A DNA stretch of 64,000 bases from Tigriopus japonicus (taxonomy: Eukaryota; Arthropoda; Copepoda; Harpacticoida; Harpacticidae): contig CM021317.1 in NCBI GenBank assembly GCA_010645155.1, positions 13,747,971-13,811,970 on the forward strand, in the 5' to 3' direction. Positions 1 through 10,217 of this stretch are shown one piece after another; position 1 is the stretch's first letter, and each line of letters opens with the position of its first letter. The notes below the pieces were generated by a model. That model saw nothing but the letters and a program-made list of their open reading frames with translations, did no database searches and was not told the DNA's origin. Both the position numbers and the translations under genes were made by a program.

Positions 1-887
1 GAAACCTTAAGGTTTCAATGATGTTAATTTTTGTATATTTTGTTTATATTGTATAGTATTTTAGATTTCATCAGGTCACCCTGTGCTCATATATGTTCAT
101 GCAGAATTTTGTTAAATAAAGGCATTCCAGTTTGAGTACACTTACGTGTAAGACACACTACAGCATCATTCTCGTTATAACTGACATTCCCCTCATATTT
201 CAACATGAAACTCATTTTATGAGCTTGTTGCTACATCAAAATTTGATCTGATAATTATTGGGGCATTTCATTTAGTTGTTAGTTTTGTCATTTCTGCCCC
301 ATGATTAAGTAATGAAGATGATTATTAACTTAAGGAAATACTTTTTCTGGTGTTGTATTTTGTTCATTTTGCCTAAAATGTTAGTAAAAGCAATTAAAAA
401 TGTGCAACCCACTTAGAGCCAACCAAGTGTTTTTTTTTCTTGGCAGAATTGTTTATGCATGTGCGCTCATGGGCCTCACATTGTGTTATGTTTTATGGTT
501 AAAGTATAACTTTTGCACAACACAAGGTTGCAATTCATGATGCCATTGTTACTTTTTGATTATCAGTGAAGCACCCAAAAAATTAACGTGAAATGTGTCA
601 AACCAAGTGGAATAGGGGAAAAGTAATGGTGATTTTTGAGTTTTTACTAAAACCTCACTGAAATGAAATAAAAAGTAAAATATAATGCAAAGAAATAAAA
701 GGGGAAACAGTTATAAAATAACAAAAAAGAACAGTATTACTTAGCAAGCTCTGACTGATAATTGATGAAACAAATCCTTGTAAAATGTAGGCTCAAACTT
801 GAAGCCACTCAATGTGCAGTTTCATGCAAAAACTAACAAGTCCTACTTATCAAATCAACACGGGATCTAGAAAATAGGCCTCACATT
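1..887. other. No gene recognised
   Basis: AT-rich sequence without a convincing reading frame. The first 16 bases form a perfect palindrome (GAAACCTTAAGGTTTC). An AATAAA lies near 114-120, so this could be the 3' end of something to the left, but nothing supports that further. Neither a BEL/Pao 5' LTR nor a gag gene was recognised here, although the BEL/Pao coding remnant starts just downstream. Confidence 0.5.
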
Positions 888-2273
888 TTGGTTAGAATAT
901 ACAACATGAAAATCAACTTTTATACTATTACAACTATAACTTTGCGATCATCCACGTCCAAGGACACAAAGGGGCGAAGTTGCGGTAAGACTCTTCTGGT
1001 GGATTTGTGGCATGAGTCTAATCCTGGGAAACGGGTAAGAACTTATGCCATTCTAGATGAGGAATCCACAAGCTCATTTGCACATCCCAAGGTTTTTGAC
1101 ACTCTGGGAATTTCTGGACCCATTCAGAATTATCGTCTAACTACGTTAGAAAATCATCAATCTAGCGTGAGCGGCATGATCATCAAGGGGTTACATGTTC
1201 AAGGAGTGAACAAGTCGACATCTTACCCTCTGCCTGCCGTTTTTGAAAATTCAATGATTCCTGACACAAAGGAGGAAATTGCAGAGCCCCATTGGGTTCG
1301 AGCTCAAGGGCACCTGCGAAGCTATGCAGACAACTTACATCCAGTAGAAGAGAGAGCCGAAGTCTTGCTTCTCATTGGAAGAAATGCAGGTAACGTCATG
1401 AGAGCTAAGAAGTACGGTTCAAGTGCCCCCTTTGCTTATGATACGGCTCTTGGGTGGGCAATAGTGGGACTTCTGTGTGCTTTCTCTCCAGAGCAACCCG
1501 TCACCATGCGGGTATTACGTACGGCTGCAGTACACGATCATTTCCAAGTCAGACCTGGCAACAACGACCATCAATGTCAAACCGGCCCCTTGGAATGGAG
1601 AGATGCGCCGGCTTGCGTGGCCAAGCTGAAGAAAAATGTTTTTCTGCGTTGTAGAGATGACGAGCAAGCTGGTCCATCCAAAGAAGATCAAAAGTTTATG
1701 AAATTAGCGCGGAAGCACATTTCTGTCAATGAAGATGGGTTTCTCTGCCTGAAGTTGCCATTTAAAGACCAGGATCCTCACTTACCAAACAATAGAGACC
1801 CGGTTATGCGCCGATCGATGGGTACCTTGCAAAGAATGAAGAAAGAGCCAGATGTTCTTGAAGAGTGCATTGATGCTATGGCAAAGACAATTGCTACTGG
1901 AAAAGTTGAGTCAGTACCAGTCAACGAACTTGAGCCAACTCCAGGAAAGGCATGGTGGATCCCATGTTTCAGTGTTCGACACAAACGGAAGGGCAAGATT
2001 CGATTGGTGTTTGACAGCTCGGCTTCTTACATGGGCACAAGCCTGAACAACAAGCTCCTTCAAGGACCAGACCATGGCAACAAGCTGAGAGGAGTCTTAG
2101 CCCGTTTCCGTGAAGGGAAAGTGGGATTCTCTTGTGACATCGAGGCAATGTTCCACATGTTTTATGTACCAAAGGAAGACAGGGATTTCATGAGATTTTT
2201 TTTGGTTCAAGGACAACAATCCAAACAATCCCATCATAGAATATCGTGCCCTTGTCCACATTTTTGGCAATAG
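888..2273 (+). pseudogene. BEL/Pao pol fragment: aspartic-protease-like region and N-terminal reverse transcriptase
   Basis: This 461-aa frame begins with a retropepsin-like region (YAILDEEST near residue 55, then an LLLIGRNAG-type segment near 160), as in the DUF1758 part of BEL/Pao polyproteins. A Pao-type reverse transcriptase start follows: IRLVFDSSA and LNNKLLQGPD, then the first catalytic aspartate in FSCDIEAMFHM. The frame fails just after a run of eight T at 2196-2203, and the downstream domain continues in another frame from about 2317. Known from the family: the protease processes the polyprotein and the RT copies element RNA. The initial methionine is arbitrary because the element is truncated upstream. 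Confidence 0.75.
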
Positions 2274-2316
2274 GCCGAGCCCTGCCATAGCCACATTTGC
2301 TCTCCATTACACCTGT

Positions 2317-3355
2317 ATGGAGGAGAACGTCTCAGAGAGAGCAAAGAACTTTATCATGAACAATTTCTACGTGGATGATGGGTTGGGAAGTGCAGACACA
2401 GCTCAGGAGGCCATTGAAACTCTACAAGAGTCGAGAGCCACCCTTTCCCGTTACAATGTTCGTCTACACAAAATTTGCTCAAGCGTTTCGGTTGTACTAG
2501 ATGCCTTCCCAACATCCGAAATTGCAGATGGTCTCAAGCACTTAGAATTTGAAACAAGTGCAATGCAAGCGGCTCTGGGAATGATCTGGGATCCTGTCAA
2601 GGATGAATTGATGATTCGATCCAATATCTTTGAACGTCCCTTCACAAAGAGAGGGATCCTTGGAGTAGTGAATGCACCTTATGACACAAACGGGGTAGTG
2701 AGCCCAGTTATCCTTGGGGGTCGTCTGTTGCAAAGACGCATGATTCCAACCAAGGGCCTATTGTCAGAAGACTTATCGCGTCTAGAATGGGATGATCCTC
2801 TTCCAGAGCGGTTCCGACAAGAGTGGGAAAATTGGAAGACGTCCCTTAACAACCTGGAGATCATAAAACTTCCCAGAAGGTTGAGGCTTCTAGAATTTCC
2901 GCTCAACTTCAATCAAGAAGTCCACATCTTTGCAGATTCATCACAAGATGCTATTGGGGTGGCTGCTTACGTGAGGTCAGTTTCTGGAGATCTCGTGAAC
3001 GTTGCATTCCTACGTGGAGAGTCAAAGGTGGCACCAAGACAAGCCAAATCAATTCCACGTCTTGAGTTGTGCGCAGCGTTACGAGCTTCCCAAATTCTTG
3101 AGGAGGTTCTTAAAGATTTGAGTCGTAAGCCAAATGCCATCTACCTCTACACAGACAGCTTAGTTGTCCTTGGTTATCTTCTGAACTTAGAACGGAGGTT
3201 CTCCAAATATGTCACCAGGAGAGTGGAACTCATTCTCAACGTCTCTCAAACTGAATGGTGGCATTATGTACCAACAGATCAAACCCCAGCGGACCTTGTC
3301 ACTAGGCCTACAACTCCACAATCATTGGTTAAATCAAAGTGGCTGACTGGCCCAA
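2317..3355 (+). pseudogene. BEL/Pao pol fragment: reverse transcriptase palm and RNase H
   Basis: The frame carries the YVDD catalytic box (NNFYVDDGL, residues about 15-23). It continues into the Pao RT thumb and an RNase H-like domain, seen in IFADSSQDAIGVAAY, PRLELCAA, IYLYTDSLVVLGY and the ADLVTRPTTP segment typical of BEL/Pao. It reads into the Gypsy LTR at 3356, so the last residues of the open frame are not BEL sequence. The BEL coding sequence resumes beyond the insertion near 8287. Confidence 0.78.
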
Positions 3356-3506
3356 TGTTATATAGTCGCGTCATGCAACATCAGAGTTCTTGTATCGAGC
3401 AGTTGAATGGAACAATAAAGACTCATTCACGTTTCATCTTCATCGTGGTTACGTCTCCCTTAATTCTGCTTCTCCATTTCTGTTATATAAGTTATATTAT
3501 CTAACA
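3356..3506 (+). repeat. 5' LTR of Gypsy element 1
   Basis: It starts TGTTATATAG and ends CTAACA immediately before the primer-binding site. It contains AATAAA at about 3414. It is identical to the 3' LTR except for one A/C difference over the first 148 bp, and it lacks roughly 17 bases that the 3' copy has before its terminal ACA. Confidence 0.85.
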
Positions 3507-3524
3507 TGGCGCAATCGGTTTAAA
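3507..3524 (+). promoter_or_regulatory. Primer-binding site of Gypsy element 1
   Basis: TGGCGCAATCGGTTTAAA directly follows the ACA end of the 5' LTR. TGGCGCA starts are typical of Ty3/Gypsy primer sites that pair with a tRNA 3' end. The particular tRNA was not determined. Confidence 0.7.
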
Positions 3525-3661
3525 CTGTATCAATCAGTTAAGAACTCGCTCCCTCGTTTTCAATTCCACTTTAACACGCCAACGTGCCCCACGAGTCGGG
3601 GAAGACTTGGCATCAGGTTAGGGTGTTCAAGATCAAGTGTTGGGTGTGGTAGAGTGTTGAA

Positions 3662-5689
3662 ATGTCATCTGCAGCGGAAATCTCGACCTTGCGAAGGTCG
3701 ATCGGCCAATTAAAACGCCACTTTCAACGTGACAGAAAGAATTTGGAGACGCAAGAACCAGGGGCATATGCAAGAAGTTGTGGAGATCAACTATCAGCAA
3801 AAATGGTCATAATTTGTGATAAATACGATGACTTGCTGGATCTTGATACAAATTTGAAGAACGAAATCGAATCTGAAATTGCCACTCTTGAGGCTGACCT
3901 TACATCGGCTCTTCAATATGCAGGACGTGAACCAAGTCGACCCGGTCCTATTCGGGTATTTAAAACCCACGACGCAATGAAGCCGCCAATGTTATCTTCA
4001 TCTGCTACTCCCCCCGAAATGAGGGATTGGTTAAGGAACTTTAAATCGTACTACATTGCTTCAAATATGGATACATTAGGTCTTGCCGAACAACATACCA
4101 TGTTTTTTGTGCGAATGGAAAGTGATTTGTCCACTGCTGTAAGGAGGGGTATAAAAGATCATTCAACTATTTCTGACTGTTATAAAGCTTTGGAAGCGCG
4201 CTTCCTGGAATTACGCCCTCTATTCCAAAGGCGCTTGGAATGGTTCCGGGCAAAGAAATTACTTGGGCAATCATTCCAGGATTTCGTTGTCCACCTTCAG
4301 CGTGTGGGAGATGAGGCTGAGATTGATAAGATGACCAGTGATGATTGGACAATGTTTCAAGCGGTATTCGGCTCCAGAGAGGAAGATGGCCTTTACTTAG
4401 AAATGTTGAAGCTTAAAAGTCCAAAACTATCAGATGTCATTGCCATTGCTACAGCCTATGAATCTGCGTTTAAAATCAAAGAAGCCACCTCAACAAAGAC
4501 TGCAAGAACATATCTTGTTTGCGAAGAAGAAGGCAAGGTTGCAACAATTCGTGGCCTTTGTGGAAATTGCGGCAAATCTGAGCACTCATCGCCCAATGAT
4601 TGCTTTGCGAGAGGTATGACTTGTCACGGATGTCACAAAGAAGGTCATCTGGTACATATGTGTCGTTCATCTTCTAATGAAAGGAAAGGAATAGCCCGGT
4701 CAAATTCTCGAGAAAGGAGTGAAAGAGGTCGATCCCCTGTTCGACGCATGAGCTCCCCATCTCATCGGGCGTCGAAAAGTCCATCGTTAACTCGAATTTC
4801 GATAATATCAACAAACCTTGCAACGCCTAGAATGGAGCTCCTTTGCCAATTTGGTAGTTGTAGAATGCTAAAACAAGTTATTCCCGATACAGGAGCAGCA
4901 CGAACCGTCTTTCCTGTCTCTGCTATACCATCATCCATGAAAATTCAGCCTTCCACAACACGTCTTTCAGCGGCAAATGGGACGCTTCTTCGCAATACCG
5001 GATGCGTCACTTTCTCCGCTTCCACTAAAGATGGCCCATGTGCGTTGATCAATGCTATTCTGTCGCCAGATCTGGATGGTATTCCTCTCATTGGTTGGCA
5101 AGATTTGATGGCTCTCAATGTGCTCCCAACCAATTTTCCTTCACCAATCAGCATGGAAATGCCACTTCTTGTTGGAACCGTGAGTGATGACAAGGAAGGT
5201 TTTATTCATGATGATGTCGCTGAGGACGATTGCGTGGGGAAGGATTCCATTGGGCGGAATAGCCTTTACAATATCTGTGGTGGCGGGGCTAGCATTGCTG
5301 AACGACTTAGCGAGATCACCAATGCTTACAGAGATGTCTTGTGCTCTTCTCTAGGTGAAGTTTCCGGTACAATTAAGGGACCAAAGATGAAAATCATAGT
5401 CGACAAGTCCAAGAATATCAAGCCTTGCCAAGTGACTACGGCACGCCAAATACAGTTCCACGTTGCTGACATGGCTGATGAACTCGTTGCAGAACTTAAG
5501 GAAGCAGGAGTCATAGTCCGTTGTGATATCCCTACAGATTGGACTTCACCTGCTCACTTCGTCATCAAACCCGGAGGAAAGAAAGCAAGACTGGTCACTG
5601 ACTATAGACAACTGAACAAGGCTATCCAGAGGCCCATACACCCTTTTTTCTGCTCCGGACTTAGTCCGAAAAGTACGCCCGGAGAGTAA
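3662..5689 (+). CDS. Gypsy element 1 gag-protease and start of reverse transcriptase
   Basis: A 675-aa frame. Residues 1-290 are gag-like. A CCHC zinc knuckle (CHGCHKEGHLVHMC) lies near residue 320, followed by a Ser/Arg-rich linker. A retropepsin with a DTGA active site lies near residue 410. The first RT motifs (AHFVIKPGG, ARLVTDYRQLNKAI) lie near 630-660. The frame ends soon after a run of six T at 5644-5649, and the RT continues in another frame, consistent with a one-base indel in that run. The start is the first ATG after the LTR leader and fits a complete gag N terminus. Confidence 0.85.
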   Translation: MSSAAEISTLRRSIGQLKRHFQRDRKNLETQEPGAYARSCGDQLSAKMVIICDKYDDLLDLDTNLKNEIESEIATLEADLTSALQYAGREPSRPGPIRVFKTHDAMKPPMLSSSATPPEMRDWLRNFKSYYIASNMDTLGLAEQHTMFFVRMESDLSTAVRRGIKDHSTISDCYKALEARFLELRPLFQRRLEWFRAKKLLGQSFQDFVVHLQRVGDEAEIDKMTSDDWTMFQAVFGSREEDGLYLEMLKLKSPKLSDVIAIATAYESAFKIKEATSTKTARTYLVCEEEGKVATIRGLCGNCGKSEHSSPNDCFARGMTCHGCHKEGHLVHMCRSSSNERKGIARSNSRERSERGRSPVRRMSSPSHRASKSPSLTRISIISTNLATPRMELLCQFGSCRMLKQVIPDTGAARTVFPVSAIPSSMKIQPSTTRLSAANGTLLRNTGCVTFSASTKDGPCALINAILSPDLDGIPLIGWQDLMALNVLPTNFPSPISMEMPLLVGTVSDDKEGFIHDDVAEDDCVGKDSIGRNSLYNICGGGASIAERLSEITNAYRDVLCSSLGEVSGTIKGPKMKIIVDKSKNIKPCQVTTARQIQFHVADMADELVAELKEAGVIVRCDIPTDWTSPAHFVIKPGGKKARLVTDYRQLNKAIQRPIHPFFCSGLSPKSTPGE

Positions 5690-5756
5690 GTGGTTTATAA
5701 AACTTGATGCGATACATGGATACTTCCAGGTTCCTCTTGACGAGGAATCTTCTCTC

Positions 5757-7964
5757 TTGACGGCGTTCCTACTCCCTAGCGGAAAATGGCGGTACACAGT
5801 TGCTCCCATGGGCCTCAATAGCAGCTCTGATGAATTCTGCATCCGCACGGACCGCGCTGTTGCTGGACTTGGAGACTGGCTCCTAAAGATCGTTGACGAC
5901 CTTTGTATCCAAGCCCCTACAGTGGATATCGCGCTGGAACGATTGATTGTCGTTTTGGATCGGTGCCGCGATGCTGGAATAAAGCTATCATTAGAAAAGA
6001 TGGAACTGGGTCAGGAAATCAAATTCGCTGGTTTCATTTTGAATTGTGGCGGCGTGAGCCCTGATCCCGCCAAGCTGACCTCCATTAGAGATTTTCCAAC
6101 ACCTACCAATATCACTGAACTTCGTTCGTTCCTTGGTTTAGCCAATCAGCTTGGATCTTTTCTCCCTGATCTTGCCCATGCCACAGTACGGATTCGGGAA
6201 CTCCTCAAGAAGTCAAATGCATTCTTGTGGCTCCCCGTTCATGAGGAGGAATTTCGTCAAGTTCGAAAGCTTCTATGCTCTTCCAAGCTAGTCAAAGCCT
6301 TTGATCCGCGCCTGCTCACAGAGTTACTGACAGATGCCTCACGCCTTCATGGATTAGGATATGCCCTTGTCCAACGTGGGGAAAATGGACGTCCCAGATT
6401 AATCCAATGTGGATCTTGCTCGCTATCCCCTGCCATGCGCAATTATGCCACAATTGAACTAGAGGCTACTGCTATGATGTGGGCAACTCTTAAATGCGAT
6501 TACTATCTCCGAGGCATTTCGCATTTCTGTATAGTGACAGATCACAAACCTTTGGTTGGAATATTTGGAAAGCAACTTGGAAATATGAATAATGATCGAC
6601 TTCAACGGATACGTGAGCGCCTCGTTATTTATTCATTTGACGTGATTTGGTCGGCTGGAAAAGAACACCTTATCGCCGACGCTCTTAGTAGAGCTCCGTT
6701 CTTCCCTCCTGATCCTTCACTGGAGATGCCCATTCAGACAATTGACGCTGAAGATCCGGCCCTATCAGTCATTCTTGACAATCTGGATGAGGAATATAGG
6801 CAATTACAAACATGCGTGCTTGGGGGTGAACTTGATTTGCCCCTGCTATCCCCTTTTAAGAGTATGTTTGACGAAATGGCGGTTGAAAGCGGGTTTATAG
6901 TTGCTGGCAATCGTCTCTTCATTCCACGGCCAGCAAGACGTGCCATACTCGACCTATTACATTTGTCCCATTCCGGGATCAATAAAACATGTGAACAAGC
7001 ATCTCAGTTGTTCTTCTGGCCGGGAATGCATAATGACGTTCGACTACGTGTGGCTTCGTGCAAAAAATGCGTGTCGGTTCTCCCTTCACAAGGAAATGAA
7101 ACCATCAAGTCAGCCGCGCACACCGCAGAGGCTCCTATGCAACGAATTGCGATTGATCTTTTTCACTTGGAAGATGCTACATTTTTGCTTATGGTTGACC
7201 GTTTCAGCGGCTTCCCCTTCGTTGCTCGCCTCTCCTCCACAACAACAACGGCCATTTGTGATGTTCTTCTCAGTTGGTTCTGTGAAGTTGGTTTGCCCGC
7301 TCACATCAAATCGGACAACGGACCACAATTTAGAAAGCCTTTTGCAGACTTCTGTAAGGAATTTGGAATACGCCATGAGACATCATCGCCATATCATCCA
7401 CGCAGCAATGGTTTGGCGGAGTCGGCTGTCAAGGCAATGAAAGGTCTCTTGCGAAAAGTTGGCGGTTCAATATCGAGCAGAGCATTCCGTGAGGCACTCT
7501 TAGCATGGCGCGTGACACCTCGCACGGATGGATTCAGCCAGGCATTCGGTTTTTACGGACGACACTTACGAACACGCGTCCCTGATATTCGCAAGCCGGT
7601 TAGCAATCCTGGAGGTGAATTTCATCACCCACGTTTAGCTGCCGCTCAGGTAGCAATGGGTAGCGCCGGTGGTAAAGACCTTAAGCCACTGTTTCCAGGA
7701 GATCTGGTGCATTATCAGCACCCAGTTGATGGCAATTGGTGTATTGGTGGAACCGTTTTGAACGTTTGTGAATCGGGGCGCTCATATTCAATTGATACTC
7801 CTTCTGGTGTTTTTCGTCGAAATCGTTGCTTCTTGCGTTTGGCAAATGACTCATATCCAGATAAGCAAGAAGAAGGAATGCCTAATGCTCCTTCAACACC
7901 TCTCCGAATCCCACCACGCCGAAGTGATCGGAAAAGAGTGAAACATGTTGCATTTCAAGCTTGA
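5757..7964 (+). CDS. Gypsy element 1 pol: reverse transcriptase, RNase H, integrase
   Basis: A 735-aa frame. RT residues about 1-110 include the catalytic KIVDDLCI box near 43-50. RNase H follows ([46 protein letters not shown]). The integrase has a zinc-binding HLSHSGINKT...SCKKC region and a DDE core with aspartates in AIDLF and KSDNGPQF and a glutamate in LAESAVKAM. The frame is open upstream of 5757 to about 5650, so the true pol reading begins before the first methionine. It ends about 130 bp before the 3' LTR, and no env gene is present. Confidence 0.88.
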   Translation: MTAFLLPSGKWRYTVAPMGLNSSSDEFCIRTDRAVAGLGDWLLKIVDDLCIQAPTVDIALERLIVVLDRCRDAGIKLSLEKMELGQEIKFAGFILNCGGVSPDPAKLTSIRDFPTPTNITELRSFLGLANQLGSFLPDLAHATVRIRELLKKSNAFLWLPVHEEEFRQVRKLLCSSKLVKAFDPRLLTELLTDASRLHGLGYALVQRGENGRPRLIQCGSCSLSPAMRNYATIELEATAMMWATLKCDYYLRGISHFCIVTDHKPLVGIFGKQLGNMNNDRLQRIRERLVIYSFDVIWSAGKEHLIADALSRAPFFPPDPSLEMPIQTIDAEDPALSVILDNLDEEYRQLQTCVLGGELDLPLLSPFKSMFDEMAVESGFIVAGNRLFIPRPARRAILDLLHLSHSGINKTCEQASQLFFWPGMHNDVRLRVASCKKCVSVLPSQGNETIKSAAHTAEAPMQRIAIDLFHLEDATFLLMVDRFSGFPFVARLSSTTTTAICDVLLSWFCEVGLPAHIKSDNGPQFRKPFADFCKEFGIRHETSSPYHPRSNGLAESAVKAMKGLLRKVGGSISSRAFREALLAWRVTPRTDGFSQAFGFYGRHLRTRVPDIRKPVSNPGGEFHHPRLAAAQVAMGSAGGKDLKPLFPGDLVHYQHPVDGNWCIGGTVLNVCESGRSYSIDTPSGVFRRNRCFLRLANDSYPDKQEEGMPNAPSTPLRIPPRRSDRKRVKHVAFQA

Positions 7965-8089
7965 AGTCCTCTTGGTGTTATCCTTATTACTATTTTTGCA
8001 TTATTTGATATTTTTTTGCGAGTTATTGCTTTTATATTTATATCAGACTACATCGAATATTTTATATATGTGACAAACAGTTCGAAGTT

Positions 8090-8098
8090 AAAGGGGGG
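8090..8098 (+). promoter_or_regulatory. Polypurine tract of Gypsy element 1
   Basis: AAAGGGGGG lies one base before the TG of the 3' LTR, the expected position of the plus-strand DNA primer. Confidence 0.75.
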
Positions 8099-8099
8099 T

Positions 8100-8267
8100 T
8101 GTTATATAGTCGCGTCATGCAACCTCAGAGTTCTTGTATCGAGCAGTTGAATGGAACAATAAAGACTCATTCACGTTTCATCTTCATCGTGGTTACGTCT
8201 CCCTTAATTCTGCTTCTCCATTTCTGTTATATAAGTTATATTATCTATAAATCTATAGTTTCTTACA
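8100..8267 (+). repeat. 3' LTR of Gypsy element 1
   Basis: It starts TGTTATATAG. The first 148 bases match the 5' LTR with a single substitution, then extra bases precede a terminal TTACA. The right boundary is inferred from the ACA end seen in the 5' copy next to the primer-binding site. Confidence 0.8.
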
Positions 8268-8274
8268 AGCGTCT

Positions 8275-9820
8275 TTGTTGATTCTTCCTGGCCCACCACC
8301 CAACATGCTTCATACACTTCCAGAGGAGGAACCCGATATAACGGCTTTGAAGACAAAATCAGGAGTTTCAATCGGCGACGAGTGGGGCAACTTCATTGAG
8401 CGCTATGGTCGTTGGGACATAATTGTGCCCAAAGTGTGCAAGATCATCAAAAGGTTATTGGCTTTCAAAGAGCGAGCTCTTCGAATTCAGGCTAATGATG
8501 GGACTGGAGCATTGATGAGTGATCAAGACCCAAGAAAAAGAGCTGAGATCGCCCTCATTAAGGATGCTCAAAATAAAGAGTTTGCAAGAGTTTGCAAGCT
8601 CAGACACGCGGATTTTCCCGCAGATTTCCGCCACCCGGTCCTGCTTCCATTTTCCCACCCTTTGAGTACCGCAGTTCTAAGCATTTCCATCGAGAATCAC
8701 GTCATCAAGGGCGTCACATCACAGCAGGAGCCTTAAGAGCAGGCGGATTTCACATTGAAAGGGGAGGTCAATTGATAAGGAAACTGATGGGATCTTGCCT
8801 TCTGTGCAGGAGGCTTCGAGCTCCACTAATGGACCAATACATGGCAGATCTCCCAAAGGACAGGTTGGAAAATGTGGCGCCCTTTACAAATTGCGGTCTT
8901 GACGTGTTCGGCCCGTTCCAAGTATCCGAGGGACGAGCTACAAGGGCTCGCATTGGCACAAGCAAAGTTTGGGCACTGATATTCACATGTCTTACATCAA
9001 GGGCAATACACGTCGAAATGCTCTCAGGCTTGGATACCTCATCTTTCTAAAATGCCATGCGCCGTTTTACGGCCATTAGAAGAAAATGCAAACATTTGCG
9101 GAGTAACAGAGGGACAAACTTCATCGGGAGCTACGATCAAGATCTAGATCTGTGCGAAATTCAAGCGGATCTCAAACTGAAAGGAGCACGTGGACCTTCA
9201 ACCCACCCGACGCGTCCCATTTTGGTGGTATTTGGGAGCGCAAAATTGGACAAATTCGCCGGTGTTTGGAAGCAACTATGTTGATTGCTGGTCCAAGGCT
9301 GCTCTCTAGAGATGAATTGCACACTTTCGTGATGGAGGCCATGGCCATAGTAAATTCAACCCCATTATGGGTGGTGTCAAACGACCCAAATGACCCACTT
9401 CCCATATCTCCATCGGCCTTATTGACTTTAAAGGAGGATCCCTATCTGACCTTATTCGATGAACGGGATCAACAAAGGCATGGACCCCGTAGATGGCGAA
9501 GAGTACAGTATCTTGCCGATCAGTTCTGGCTCAGATATCAAAGAGGATACCTCCAATCCTTGCAACAACGAAATAAATGGAATAAGGAGAGAAAACTTTA
9601 TAATGGCGACTTTGTTCTCATGCGACAGAAGAATCTCAAACGAGGGTGTTGGCCGTTTGCCAAGATTATTGAACTTCTACCAAGCGTAGATGGCCTAGTT
9701 AGATCAGCCGTCATCGAAGTCGCAAAATCTGAACCCGGCAATGGCCCATGCAAGATCTTACGCTTTACAAGACCAGTATCCAGTCTGGTATTTTTGGCAT
9801 CTACAAAGGAAAAGGATTAG
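8275..9820 (+). pseudogene. BEL/Pao integrase remnant, multiply frameshifted
   Basis: Three overlapping frames carry successive parts of a BEL/Pao integrase. 8275-8736 has the stretch after RNase H. 8592-9050 has a zinc-finger-like CLLCRRLRAP segment and a core start (NCGLDVFGPFQV, TSRAIHVEM). 9152-9820 has the core end (HFGGIWERKIG, GPRLLSRDEL) and the C-terminal DUF5641-like domain (RWRRVQYLADQFW, NGDFVLMRQ). At least two frame changes break it. It is the right half of the BEL/Pao element that starts at 888. Confidence 0.78.
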
Positions 9821-9849
9821 CAATCCAATAAATAAGGTCCGTGTGAAAC

Positions 9850-10217
9850 GGACGGGTGGGGAGTATGCTGGATGAGACGGCATCCCTGTAAAAGTTTGAT
9901 TGACGCGGCAAGCCTGAATGCGGAAATTTCACCATGCAAAAAGGACAAGAGAAAAGGCGAGCCCCGAATTTATCGTGTTCATTGGTTTTTACCGCAATGG
10001 TGGTTCATCCTAATATTTGAGAATAAATGCGAGTTAAAACACCGGAAAAGATACACTATCCCGAATTCTGCTCCGGACATTTCTCTTTCCGATTTTTTGT
10101 ATTTTTATTTGTTATTTTCGTTTGTTTGGTATGCTTTTGTATGTTTGTTCTTCATTGTTATTTGTTCGTTTGTTCATTTTCCATCAGAAGTATTTACGTA
10201 AGGGTGCACTGACGAGA
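9850..10217 (+). repeat. Probable BEL/Pao polypurine tract and 3' LTR
   Basis: A purine-rich GACGGGTGGGGAG at 9851-9863 follows the pol remnant and is followed by a TG start (TGCTGGATGAGACGG at about 9866). AATAAA occurs near 10021. A T-rich tail runs to about 10217. The LTR end is a guess because no second copy is in the window. Confidence 0.5.

Larger units (their letters stand above)
3356..8267 (+). mobile_element. Ty3/Gypsy LTR retrotransposon inserted in the BEL/Pao element
   Basis: The element has short LTRs, a primer-binding site, gag with a zinc knuckle, protease, RT, RNase H, integrase and a polypurine tract. The two LTRs match at all but one of their first 148 positions, so the insertion is young. 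One frame break separates the two long open frames. No clean 4-6 bp target duplication adjoins the LTR ends as called, but an 8-mer, CTGGCCCA, occurs just left of the element (3347-3354) and about 20 bp right of the 3' LTR. Confidence 0.9.
888..10217 (+). mobile_element. 5'-truncated, degenerate BEL/Pao LTR retrotransposon, split by a Gypsy insertion
   Basis: The order is protease-like region, reverse transcriptase, RNase H (888-3355), then after a 4.9 kb Gypsy insertion integrase and its C-terminal domain (8275-9820), a purine tract and a probable 3' LTR. This is the BEL/Pao pol order. Gag and the 5' LTR are missing, and pol is spread over several frames, so it cannot be active. The split falls just after the RNase H region. 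The right-hand limit is approximate because no 5' LTR is available to define the LTR end. Confidence 0.8.

Noticed and set aside
3390..3713. 107-residue frame across the Gypsy 1 LTR and leader
   Set aside because: It runs from the LTR through the primer-binding site; the gag start at 3662 is in another frame with clear homology.
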